Below the pieces are notes generated by a model. The model ran no database searches, was not told where the DNA came from, and was given only the letters and a program-made list of their open reading frames with translations. From NCBI GenBank assembly GCA_022447885.1, contig JAKUTA010000020.1, positions 1 to 11,993 of the forward strand: DNA of 11,993 nucleotides, given 5' to 3'. Source of the stretch: Candidatus Poseidoniales archaeon. Lineage in GTDB: Archaea > Thermoplasmatota > Poseidoniia > Poseidoniales > Thalassarchaeaceae. A program made the position numbers and the translations under genes. Each line of letters begins with the position of its first letter. Within the stretch, counting starts at the first letter, position 1. Shown here one piece after another: positions 1 to 7,306 of the stretch.

Positions 1-3000
1 CCCCCAATCGACCGTCACCGCCCCCCCGCCCCTCTTGCGCGAGGCGGCGGGGGTGGGCGTCCAGCTGGGCTGAAGCGCGTTCATCGACTCCAACGGGTAG
101 CCATCCAGCGGGATGAGAACGGTTTCCGAGCCCGAGAGGTTGCGCTGGGAGAGGAGGCTCACACCCGCGACGCTGAGATCGCGGACCAGACCGGAGCCAC
201 CGTCGGATGGCGACAGTTCGATGGCAAGCAAGCCACCGGTCACGAAAGCCCTGTCTGGAATCAGCACATAATCCGTGACTGGCCCACCCACGCCACTGTA
301 CTGCCAACCTCGTAGCGGATCGGGTACATTCGACTGCCACGAACGGAACCCATCCTGCCATCCCAGTTGATTCCGCCCTTGGGAACCGCGGAACTCCCAG
401 TCAGGCGTGCCGTCGTCGCCGACGTCGACGGTGACGTTGAGCGCCGGCTCGAGCATGCGCCCGTCCACTCGAAGACTCTCCAGCCAACCTCCTGGTTGCA
501 GGAATATGTCGACATTGTAAGCAACCAGCGGTTTCACTCTCTGCACAGACTGGTTGTAGAGCGCGCTGTGATGGAAGGAGATGCCGCGTTCATTGGTGAG
601 AGTGATGAGCACGCCCGCTCCGACACCGGTGATATCGAATGTGCGCATGGGCGCGTTGGCGTAGATCGGCGATCCGGTGATCGACTCGGTGACGATGCCG
701 ACATTGGTCACTCGCCCAGATGTACGATTGACGTTGAGGCCGCCAGACAACTGCCATCCGTTGGTGGTGTCATGGGCGTCGAAATGGCGAACTCCGCCGA
801 TACGGAGTTCCTGCACCCGCGGGGTCTGCTCCGGGTTGGTGGTCCCGAGCACCAGCTTGACGCGGACCTGGTCGGGAAGTGAACCCGGCAGTGGGGTCAG
901 GGGGAAGGTCCCGTTGGCGTAGATTCCTCCGCTAGGACCGATGAGTTGGCCGTAGACGTAGGTGCCTTCGGGGACGATGGCCCGGATGTCCAGACTGCCC
1001 AGCCCACCCCTGTGGACGTCGATGAGGTCGGAGAGCCAGGTCCCCTCGGTCTTGAACCAGTCGACGTAGATGCCGACGTCGTCGAGATACCAGCCATCCG
1101 ATTCGATGTAGGTGTCGGTGAAGAAGGAGAAGCGTAACTGGATGTTCTGCCCACCGTACTGGCTCACGTCCACCTCTTTGGTCACCCACGACTTGTTCAC
1201 GTTAGCGGAGCCGCGCTGACCTTCGCAGGTCGGCTTGACGTTGTGGCCGTCGAACGCCCACAGGTTGTAGATCTCGCTCTGTCCGTTGAGCACTTGCAAT
1301 GTGTCGTAGAAGTCGTAGGTCGCTTGAGCGTACGGTGTCCACGTCCGGCCGTCCGTGGAGACTGACAGGATGCCGCCGTCCCAGCCGGTCTCGGCGCAGA
1401 TGAACGAGTTGAACGAGATGCGGGCGTGGCTGGCTGCCGGGATGAGCAGCGGTGGCGATGTGAGATGGGTCCAGCTGTTTGGCTGGTACAGCGTACTGTG
1501 GCCTATGCCGGCGATCTTCGTTCCCGAAGCCGGCTGGTCGGGTCCGTAGGTCGCGTTGGCGAGCCAGTCCTGGAACGACCAGCCGAGACCACGCACAGTA
1601 TCTATGGTCCATCCAGCGGGCACGAGCGGCGCGTCCTCGAACGAGTCCCATGCGTAGGATGGTCCGTCAACACCCAGATTCGTGTGGTGCTGCCACTCGT
1701 CGACAGCAACACCGATGCCGGCGTGCATCGGGTTGCCCTGCGAGGCATTGGTGAAGTTGTAGTAGAGGTGAATGCGTTGATTGGCACCTGTGCCAGATAC
1801 CACCTCGAGGTCGTCGATGAACACGCCTTCAGGAGGATCGATGGTGGTGCCACCGTAGCCAGAACCGGGGAAGCTGTCCGTGAGTACGCGGAAGCGTAGG
1901 AGGACCGAACTGTTGCCGGAGAGTGACTGTGGAAGTGGATGGCCGACGCGCTTCCAGCCGCGTGAATCATCGACGTAGACCTGCCCACCGATGAGCATCC
2001 CCGCGCCGGGTATTCCGCCGGGTTGGGTGATGCCGGTCCAAGCACCTGCGGCCGAGAGGTACTCGACGAAGTAATTGTCGAAGGTGTTCCCCTCAAGGTC
2101 GAAGTCGACGGCGTAGTTGAGCATGATCGGCCCGCTGGCATTCGAGAGATCGACCGTGAACACCAGCGAGGCGTTGGCGCCCTGCGCGTACTCGTCGGTG
2201 AGGTTGCCATGGAACCAGGTCCCGAGGTCCGCCCCGCGGTTGGTCAGGTTGACGTGGTCGAGGAACCATCCCGGTCGCTGCACGCTGCTGTTGACATCGG
2301 TCCAGACAACGAAGCGGAAGCGCAGTGAACTCGCATTGGCGACACCCTGCTGACTGTCGAGGTTGAAGTTGGCCGTCGTCCAGCGGGTGGCATCCGTTGA
2401 AGCCCATACCCTGAACCCCGGTCCTCCCGCACCCAGAGGGGCAGGAGCGCTCACATCGACGAGGTTGTTGTAGCCGTCATCGGGAACGATGTAGCGCCAG
2501 GTCTGGCCCTGGTCCGTGGACATCTCGACCCACGCGCCATCTGCGGAGCCGTTGGGCGCGTACGGGGTGTACATGTGCTCCCAGTGCCTGAAGGTGAGGT
2601 TCAGTTCGTTGATGACGCTGGGGACCGGGAAGTCGGGGCTCTCCAGCCAGGAGTGCACACCGTTCGGGAGCGCGCTGGCGGCTCTGGTGGCAGCGACGTA
2701 GCGACCATGTGCGGCGCCGATGGGGATCAGCCCACCGCTCGACTCTCGCCCGGTGCCGTTCACGACCCCGGGGATGCCGAGCATGTCGTGCACCTCCCAT
2801 ATCCCAGAGGTTCCACCCATGTCCCACCCGACCAGATCACGTTGCAGGGTCTCGAAGTCGTCGATGCGACCGACCGAGTGGTTGGCTTCGAGACTCAGCT
2901 CGCGACCGAAATGGAAGGTCGTCGTGTTCAGCGTCAGTCCCATGCTGAAGTTCAGTCCGCCCGGCTTGTCCGCCACCCACTCGATTCCCGTGCCGATGTC

Positions 3001-3225
3001 GCGCATCCCGTCCTCGCTCACCTCCAGCCAAGCGTCGAGCACCGTGTCGTTGAGTGGGATCTCGAAACCGTCCACCAAAGTGGTCCCGCCGTTGGGTGTG
3101 GGCACCTGCACAACTGATGGGCCAGACCAGTTGCTGAGGGCGGCACCGGCGAGCGGCAGCGCGGAAGAGAACAGCATGAGCGCTGTGAGCAGGAGCGGGA
3201 GTGCGGAACGGCGTTGACGCGACAT
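1..3225 (-). CDS. Giant secreted multi-domain surface protein (3' end beyond window)
   Basis: Reading back from an ATG at 3225, the minus strand stays open for 1,075 codons down to base 1 with no stop, so the C-terminus is outside the window. A GAGG ribosome-binding site lies 7 bases before the start. Residues 1-29 are a clear signal peptide: a basic N-terminus (MSRQRR), a Leu/Ala-rich core, and likely cleavage after AGA. The mature part has three related beta-rich modules ending near residues 327, 475 and 720. Each closes on an LRFxxxTD ... GWxLDDVxI-like motif; the second has VFIDDLEV in that place. Modules one and three start with an FE segment and hold Asp-box-like STDxGxTW (236-243) or STDGRTW (623-629). 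This resembles the MAM-like carbohydrate- or protein-binding modules attached to secreted M6 (immune inhibitor A-type) peptidases. No HExxH catalytic motif is visible. A calcium-loop-like DVGDDGTPD sits at 934-942. About 24 N-X-S/T sequons suggest heavy N-glycosylation. The role is unknown; adhesion or substrate binding at the cell surface is inference. Confidence 0.88.
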   Translation of the reverse strand, partial: MSRQRRSALPLLLTALMLFSSALPLAGAALSNWSGPSVVQVPTPNGGTTLVDGFEIPLNDTVLDAWLEVSEDGMRDIGTGIEWVADKPGGLNFSMGLTLNTTTFHFGRELSLEANHSVGRIDDFETLQRDLVGWDMGGTSGIWEVHDMLGIPGVVNGTGRESSGGLIPIGAAHGRYVAATRAASALPNGVHSWLESPDFPVPSVINELNLTFRHWEHMYTPYAPNGSADGAWVEMSTDQGQTWRYIVPDDGYNNLVDVSAPAPLGAGGPGFRVWASTDATRWTTANFNLDSQQGVANASSLRFRFVVWTDVNSSVQRPGWFLDHVNLTNRGADLGTWFHGNLTDEYAQGANASLVFTVDLSNASGPIMLNYAVDFDLEGNTFDNYFVEYLSAAGAWTGITQPGGIPGAGMLIGGQVYVDDSRGWKRVGHPLPQSLSGNSSVLLRFRVLTDSFPGSGYGGTTIDPPEGVFIDDLEVVSGTGANQRIHLYYNFTNASQGNPMHAGIGVAVDEWQHHTNLGVDGPSYAWDSFEDAPLVPAGWTIDTVRGLGWSFQDWLANATYGPDQPASGTKIAGIGHSTLYQPNSWTHLTSPPLLIPAASHARISFNSFICAETGWDGGILSVSTDGRTWTPYAQATYDFYDTLQVLNGQSEIYNLWAFDGHNVKPTCEGQRGSANVNKSWVTKEVDVSQYGGQNIQLRFSFFTDTYIESDGWYLDDVGIYVDWFKTEGTWLSDLIDVHRGGLGSLDIRAIVPEGTYVYGQLIGPSGGIYANGTFPLTPLPGSLPDQVRVKLVLGTTNPEQTPRVQELRIGGVRHFDAHDTTNGWQLSGGLNVNRTSGRVTNVGIVTESITGSPIYANAPMRTFDITGVGAGVLITLTNERGISFHHSALYNQSVQRVKPLVAYNVDIFLQPGGWLESLRVDGRMLEPALNVTVDVGDDGTPDWEFRGSQGRNQLGWQDGFRSWQSNVPDPLRGWQYSGVGGPVTDYVLIPDRAFVTGGLLAIELSPSDGGSGLVRDLSVAGVSLLSQRNLSGSETVLIPLDGYPLESMNALQPSWTPTPAASRKRGGGAVTVDWG

Positions 3226-3366
3226 GGCCCAGCCTCGGCAGCATCGTGAGCAGACAGACACTGTTTGAATCCATCCCGAGCAGGTTCGCGTCCGCATGCA
3301 TCGACGTGTACGCTGCTGAAGCATTGATAGGATGTCGTCCGACAGGGAGGGGGGAATCGCGAGGAG
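3226..3366. promoter_or_regulatory. Divergent promoter region, surface protein / GINS-like gene
   Basis: This 141 bp gap separates two divergently transcribed genes, so it must hold both promoters. On the minus side, GAGG precedes the surface-protein ATG. On the plus side, a GAGGAG (3361-3366) directly abuts the ATG at 3367. An AT-richer patch around 3320-3331 (GCATTGATAGG) lies at a plausible TATA distance for the plus-strand gene, but it matches the archaeal TATA box poorly. No convincing minus-strand TATA box was identified. A short G-run at 3345-3354 is the only other visible feature. Confidence 0.4.
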
Positions 3367-4308
3367 ATGTGCTTGAACCAACAGGAGGAAACACTGTCCG
3401 CTGCTCATCTGCAGGCGATTGAGAGCCAGTTGTTCGCGCTGGTTCGGCAGCAGGCGAAGCGCAACCATCCGGTCGAGTTGCCCCGGCCCGACTTCTGGGA
3501 ACAGGTCTCCCTGCTGCTCCAGCACATCGAGGTGGAACTGACCGAACTGGGACGAACCGAAGGGTGGAGCGTGCGCGCCCAGAACCTGTCACGGCGCCAA
3601 GCCAACCTGCGCCGGGCGGTCTCGGACCTCACCCAGCATCGGCTGACCGCGTTCGTTCGCCATGCATCAGCGAGCAACCTCTCCGCTGCTCGGTTCGGAG
3701 ATGCGGCGGCCGAACCGCACGCCGTGCTGTCTCCGCTCGACTGGACGCGTCACGCCAGCAGCGAGCGCGCATTCCACGATGGGCTGCAGGCGTTGATCGA
3801 GCGCTACAAGCACCAGGTCTCGTGGGCGGCCCTGCAACAAGGGATGGTCGCCGAGAACATGCCGACTATCACCCTCGAGGCGGGGTCCACCCAACTCGAC
3901 GAGTTCATCGAAGGCGAAGGGGGCTTGACCGGAGAGGGTGCACCCCATGTCGCACCAGCGGACATGGAGCCGGAGCCGTTCATCGACCCGGACGAGGACG
4001 AGGAGGAGCGCATCGCCAGGACGAGTGACGGATGGCCGGCGAAGGTGCACATCGACGCCGCCAAGTTCGGGGAGCAGCAAGATGAGGAGAACGCATCCGA
4101 TTCCTCTGGGAATGATGCCGAGGAGAGCCAAGAAGAGGTGGACTCCGTCGAGATGCTGAGAATACGCATGCTGACCGACCTGGCCGAGCCGATCCTCGAT
4201 GCCGAGGGCAACGAACTCGAACTGATGCAGGGGGACATCGAGTTCTGCGACGCCACGATGGCCGAGGGACTGATCGCCGCCGGCTTCGCCGAAGACGCTT
4301 CACTGTGA
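3367..4308 (+). CDS. GINS-like replication factor (Gins51 type, acidic linker)
   Basis: This 313-residue protein has the domain order of archaeal Gins51 (Sld5/Psf1-like). An N-terminal helical region (about 10-105) contains FWEQVSLLLQHIEVEL and LRRAVSDLTQHRLTAFVRHA, like the GINS A domain. A small C-terminal beta domain (about 262-313) reads like the B domain: LRIRMLTDLAEPI, then a DAEGNELELMQGDI turn, then an Ala/Gly-rich helix ending GFAED. In archaea GINS joins MCM and Cdc45/GAN in the replicative helicase complex. The linker (about 180-260) is very acidic and low in complexity (DPDEDEEER, DEENASDSS, EESQEE), longer than usual for Gins51 and probably disordered. The ATG at 3367 touches its GAGGAG, which is too close for a good Shine-Dalgarno. 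A TTG at 3373, six bases after GAGGAG, is a reasonable alternative start that would remove two residues. The family call rests on pattern similarity only; an uncharacterised protein is the alternative. Confidence 0.62.
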   Translation: MCLNQQEETLSAAHLQAIESQLFALVRQQAKRNHPVELPRPDFWEQVSLLLQHIEVELTELGRTEGWSVRAQNLSRRQANLRRAVSDLTQHRLTAFVRHASASNLSAARFGDAAAEPHAVLSPLDWTRHASSERAFHDGLQALIERYKHQVSWAALQQGMVAENMPTITLEAGSTQLDEFIEGEGGLTGEGAPHVAPADMEPEPFIDPDEDEEERIARTSDGWPAKVHIDAAKFGEQQDEENASDSSGNDAEESQEEVDSVEMLRIRMLTDLAEPILDAEGNELELMQGDIEFCDATMAEGLIAAGFAEDASL

Positions 4309-4314
4309 GCGAAT

Positions 4315-4644
4315 TCAGGTAGCGCTGCGCAGGGTGATCTCGATGGTCACCGTGTCGGGGATGTCGAGGGTGCGCACCACGCGTGCCAGCACCGCCTCGT
4401 CCTTCGTAGAGTTGATCTCCAACTCGATGAGTCGCTTGTGCACGCGCATCTCCCAGTGGTCGTACGTCTCGCTGCCCTCGCCGTCGGGTGATTTGCGGCA
4501 GGGGACGATCAGGCGGCGCGTGGGCATCGGGATCGGTCCGCGCAGCTTCACGCCCGTCGACTGCGAGATCTGCTTGATGCCCTGACAGACCTTGTCAAGG
4601 TGCTCGTGGTTCAAGCCGGTGAGTTTGATGGTGGTGATGGACAT
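4315..4644 (-). CDS. rpsJ: 30S ribosomal protein S10 (uS10)
   Basis: This 109-residue protein matches archaeal/eukaryotic uS10 (S20e) throughout. It has an N-terminal ITTIKLTGLNHEHLDKVC strand-helix, then the loop segment GVKLRGPIPMPTRRLIVPCRKSPDGEGSE, then HWEMRVHKRLIELE, and a C-terminal IPDTVTIEITLRS. Its length is close to the usual 100-105 residues. uS10 sits in the head of the small ribosomal subunit. The start at 4644 is preceded by GAGGGAG (4654-4660, minus sense) at nine bases. It lies 42 bp downstream of EF-1A on the same strand, the classical archaeal tuf-rps10 arrangement, and is probably co-transcribed with it. Its stop is only 6 bp from the stop of the convergent GINS-like gene, leaving almost no space for separate terminators. 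Confidence 0.96.
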   Translation of the reverse strand: MSITTIKLTGLNHEHLDKVCQGIKQISQSTGVKLRGPIPMPTRRLIVPCRKSPDGEGSETYDHWEMRVHKRLIELEINSTKDEAVLARVVRTLDIPDTVTIEITLRSAT

Positions 4645-4686
4645 CGATGTCCACTCCCTCTTCCGCCGTCAGTGCCCGTGTGAGAT

Positions 4687-5976
4687 TCACTTCTTCTCGA
4701 TCTTAATGCAGACGCCGGCGGCGACGGTCTTGCCCATGTCGCGGATGGCGAAGCGGGACAACTCGGGGAAGGTGTCCATCTGCTCGATTGCCATCGGCTT
4801 GGTAGGTTGGAAGCGAACCATTGCAGCATCACCGGTGACAAGGAAGTCCGGGTTGGCGGTCTTCTCACCCTTCGCCGTCCGCTCGAGCAGTTCGACGAAG
4901 CGAACCGCCACCTGTGAGGTGTGTGCGTGGAACACCGGGGTGTAACCTGCGCCGATCGCCTTGGGGATCTCCATCAACTGGATCTGTCCGACGAAGGTCT
5001 CGTCGTGGCGCACGTAGGAGGGTTCGTTATCCGTGTAGCCACAGACATCGCCACGTCGAATCTCGTTGGCGGCGAGGCCACGGACGTTGAATCCGACGTT
5101 GTCGCCGGGCTCGGCCCTGTCGACCATGGTGTGGTGCATCTCGATGCTCTTGATCTCGGCGCTCTTCTGGCTGGGGTTGAACATGACCGTCTTCCCGGAG
5201 TTCAGCACGCCCGTCTCGACCTTACCGACCGGCACTGTGCCGATTCCACCGATCTTGTAGACGTCCTGGATCGGCAGGCGCAGCGGCTTGTCGACAGGCT
5301 TGTCGGGCATCTCGATGGCGTCAATCGCCTCGAACAGGGTCGGGCCGTCGTACCAACTCGAGTCGTCGCTGCGGTTGAACACGTTGCCACCTCCGAGCGC
5401 GCTGCACGGGATGAACGAGCAATCGTCAGGGTTGAAGCCAGCCATCCTGAGCAGGCTGCTGGTTTCCTCGACGACCTCGTTGAAGCGATCCTGACTCCAG
5501 TCGACACCGGGCATGTCCATCTTGTTGACGTTGATGATGAGTTCCTTGACCCCCAGCACGCGAGCGAGGAAGGTGTGCTCCTTGGTCTGCGGTTGCACCG
5601 AGTCGTTGGCGGCCACGCACAGCACCGCGGCGTCTGCCTGGCTGGTCCCGGTGATCATGTTCTTGACGAAGTCTCGGTGACCGGGCGCGTCGATGACCGT
5701 CCAGTAGTAGTTCGGTGTGAAGAACTTCTTGTGTGCGACATCGATGGTGATACCGCGTTCACGCTCTTCCTTGAGGTTGTCCATCACGTAGGCGAACCCG
5801 AATCCAGCCTTGCCGCGCTCGACTGCTTCCTTCTCGAACCCGTCGATGACGTGCTGTTCGATGTGGCCGCTGTCCAGCAACAACCGGCCGACGGTCGTTG
5901 ACTTTCCGTGATCGACGTGTCCGATGAACACGATGTTCAGATGCGGCTTACTCCGGTCTTCCCACTTTGAACCCAT
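4687..5976 (-). CDS. tuf: Translation elongation factor 1-alpha (aEF1A)
   Basis: This 429-residue GTPase delivers aminoacyl-tRNA to the ribosomal A site. All GTP-binding motifs are visible: G1 GHVDHGKS at 19-26, G2 GITID at 75-79, G3 DAPGH at 96-100, G4 NKMD at 151-154, and G5 around CSAL at 191-194. Domains 2 and 3 follow, with GTVPVGKVETG and a C-terminus ending IRDMGKTVAAGVCIKIEKK, as usual for archaeal/eukaryotic EF-1A. Length is normal and no key residue is missing. The ATG at 5976 has AGGAGTG (5984-5990, minus sense) seven bases upstream. It is the first gene of the EF-1A to uS10 pair and has a candidate promoter in the 112 bp gap behind it. Confidence 0.98.
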   Translation of the reverse strand: MGSKWEDRSKPHLNIVFIGHVDHGKSTTVGRLLLDSGHIEQHVIDGFEKEAVERGKAGFGFAYVMDNLKEERERGITIDVAHKKFFTPNYYWTVIDAPGHRDFVKNMITGTSQADAAVLCVAANDSVQPQTKEHTFLARVLGVKELIINVNKMDMPGVDWSQDRFNEVVEETSSLLRMAGFNPDDCSFIPCSALGGGNVFNRSDDSSWYDGPTLFEAIDAIEMPDKPVDKPLRLPIQDVYKIGGIGTVPVGKVETGVLNSGKTVMFNPSQKSAEIKSIEMHHTMVDRAEPGDNVGFNVRGLAANEIRRGDVCGYTDNEPSYVRHDETFVGQIQLMEIPKAIGAGYTPVFHAHTSQVAVRFVELLERTAKGEKTANPDFLVTGDAAMVRFQPTKPMAIEQMDTFPELSRFAIRDMGKTVAAGVCIKIEKK

Positions 5977-6017
5977 TGATTCTCACTCCTACAAGCAAAC
6001 CCGCCGACCCCCCTCCC

Positions 6018-6026
6018 CTATTTCAA
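6018..6026 (-). promoter_or_regulatory. Candidate TATA box for EF-1A/uS10
   Basis: Read on the minus strand this is TTGAAATAG, the AT-richest patch in an otherwise GC-rich gap. An archaeal start site about 25 bases downstream would fall near 5993-5997. That leaves a leader of roughly 20 bases that contains the AGGAGTG ribosome-binding site. The position is right, but the match to the TATA consensus is only moderate. Confidence 0.35.
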
Positions 6027-6032
6027 CCTCAT

Positions 6033-6046
6033 GCCCGCACACGGGC
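6033..6046. repeat. GC-rich inverted repeat upstream of EF-1A promoter
   Basis: GCCCG (6033-6037) and CGGGC (6042-6046) are perfect complements around a CACA loop. The element lies between the lipoprotein stop codon (6089) and the candidate EF-1A TATA box. It could be a transcription stop structure for the lipoprotein gene or a regulator site just upstream of the EF-1A promoter. No T-run follows it. With five-base arms in GC-rich DNA, chance occurrence is possible. Confidence 0.35.
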
Positions 6047-6088
6047 GACCACGCGCCAGAGATTCGTGGCACTGAACGCAAATGGACA

Positions 6089-7252
6089 TCACTTGTAGAC
6101 GAGTTCGATGCGGAACTCATCGATCTCGGTGTCATGCTGCTCTTCGTTGACGATGTCGATCGTCCAGATGCCGTCGTAATACTGGCGGAAGTCTCCTGAA
6201 CTCGATTGCATCAGCAAGCAGTAGTTGTCGTCCGCGCAGCCGCTGTAGTAACTGCTGCCGCGCTGGTCGTTGGTGATCGCCGAGGAGTTGCGCACATCCT
6301 CGTCGGTCTCGTTGTACGCATACAGGTTGAGTTCGTTGGCAGCAGGGATGCCGATGGTGTCGTCCTCTTGGGGATAGACGAGGTAGAAGTAGACCTTGGA
6401 GAGGCGATGGGGGCCGAGTGGCGGATAGTCGTAGATGGTCGGGAATGTCTTGGTGATCGTCGGTGCATTACCGGTGAGGTTGCGGTCGATGAGCAGGTCT
6501 CTCCAGCTGGCGCGGGCGTTCACGTGCACCCACATGTCCTCGCTCGCTGACATGCCGTTGTTGTCGGTGACGGTCAGTTGCACTCGCCACTCCCCTGCCG
6601 TGGTTGACCACTGGTAGGTCTCCCCGGTGGCATCCACGTCGTTGTCCACTTCGCCGTCGGAGTCGCTGTCGACCTCGATGTCCAGGTCCCATTCCCAAGC
6701 GGTGAGCCACGCTTCGTCGCTGCCCGCTTCGCTTTCGGACGCATCGAGGGTGACGGTCGTGGTCGGCTCGTAGACATCGTCGCTCTCGGCCATCTCGTCG
6801 CACAGCCAGATGAGGATGTAGGTTCCCGATGCGGATGGTTCGCCATCGTCGCAATCGTTCATCTTCGAGGCGGCGATTTCGGGAATCGGCTCGGAGGCGC
6901 CGGCGGGAACTATGGTGAGCGTCTTCTCGACCGTCGCCTCGAAGTCGCCGTCGGACACTTTGAGCTTCACCGTGTAGGTGCCGGACTGGCTGTAGGTGTG
7001 CGAGATCGCGGCACCAGTGCCGGTGCCGCCGTCGCCGAAGGTCCACGAGTAGGTGAGCGAGTCACCATCTGGGTCGGAGGCCGAGGCGGTGAAGTGCAAT
7101 TCGTCCCCGGTGCGGTAGGTGCCGGTCTCCGTGATGTCGAACGATGCGGTGGGTGCCGAGTTGCCGCGGAAGGAGTCGAGACAACCGGCCAGCCCGGAAG
7201 CGGCGAGCAGCAGCGTGACGAGCAGCAGCGCGAGTGAGCGGTTCCCCTGCAT
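6089..7252 (-). CDS. PKD-domain lipoprotein with P-domain-like C-terminus
   Basis: This 387-residue exported protein begins with a lipoprotein signal: a hydrophobic stretch (7-19) and a lipobox LAGC with Cys24. A typical PKD domain follows at about 34-114 (SASDPDGDSLTYSWTFGDG, then SGTYTVKLKVSDG). A second PKD-like fold at about 162-245 has AWEWDLDIEVD, an acidic DSDSDGEVD loop (195-203) like a calcium site, and EWRVQLTVTDNNG. The C-terminal part (about 280-387) ends DGIWTIDIVNEEQHDTEIDEFRIELVYK, which resembles the last strands of proprotein-convertase P domains (GxWxLxVxD...GxLxxWxLxI). C134/C151 and C339/C345 could form disulfides. No enzymatic motif is visible, so a membrane-anchored binding protein is the best guess. 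The ATG at 7252 has no Shine-Dalgarno, but an in-frame upstream stop shortly before it rules out a longer start. It lies 54 bp after polB on the same strand and may be read through from it. Confidence 0.9.
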   Translation of the reverse strand: MQGNRSLALLLVTLLLAASGLAGCLDSFRGNSAPTASFDITETGTYRTGDELHFTASASDPDGDSLTYSWTFGDGGTGTGAAISHTYSQSGTYTVKLKVSDGDFEATVEKTLTIVPAGASEPIPEIAASKMNDCDDGEPSASGTYILIWLCDEMAESDDVYEPTTTVTLDASESEAGSDEAWLTAWEWDLDIEVDSDSDGEVDNDVDATGETYQWSTTAGEWRVQLTVTDNNGMSASEDMWVHVNARASWRDLLIDRNLTGNAPTITKTFPTIYDYPPLGPHRLSKVYFYLVYPQEDDTIGIPAANELNLYAYNETDEDVRNSSAITNDQRGSSYYSGCADDNYCLLMQSSSGDFRQYYDGIWTIDIVNEEQHDTEIDEFRIELVYK

Positions 7253-7292
7253 CAGGAAGACAACGCCAGCCCGTCATCCATCAACCATTCGC

Positions 7293-7304
7293 CTGCGCGC
7301 GCAG
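7293..7304. repeat. 12 bp perfect palindrome after polB stop
   Basis: CTGCGCGCGCAG is a perfect palindrome two bases beyond the polB stop codon, in the 54 bp gap before the lipoprotein gene. It could form a short hairpin in the polB transcript, but there is no U-tract after it. Alternating GC in GC-rich DNA often gives such palindromes by chance. Its role is unknown. Confidence 0.3.
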
Positions 7305-7306
7305 TG

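Noticed and set aside
367..882. 171-codon plus-strand open frame
   Set aside because: Antisense to the surface-protein frame, whose translation shows coherent modules; no independent support.
1602..2210. 202-codon minus-strand open frame within the surface-protein gene
   Set aside because: It is in a different frame from the continuous 1,075-codon coding frame, and its Ser/Thr/Arg-rich peptide is a shadow.
2837..3592. 251-codon minus-strand open frame spanning the divergent gap
   Set aside because: It crosses the start of the surface protein in another frame and runs antisense into the GINS-like gene. It is Arg/Pro-rich and has no domain.
4921..5901. 326-codon plus-strand open frame opposite EF-1A
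   Set aside because: It is exactly antisense to a textbook EF-1A gene. Its length follows from GC-rich third positions, and the peptide has no recognisable domain.
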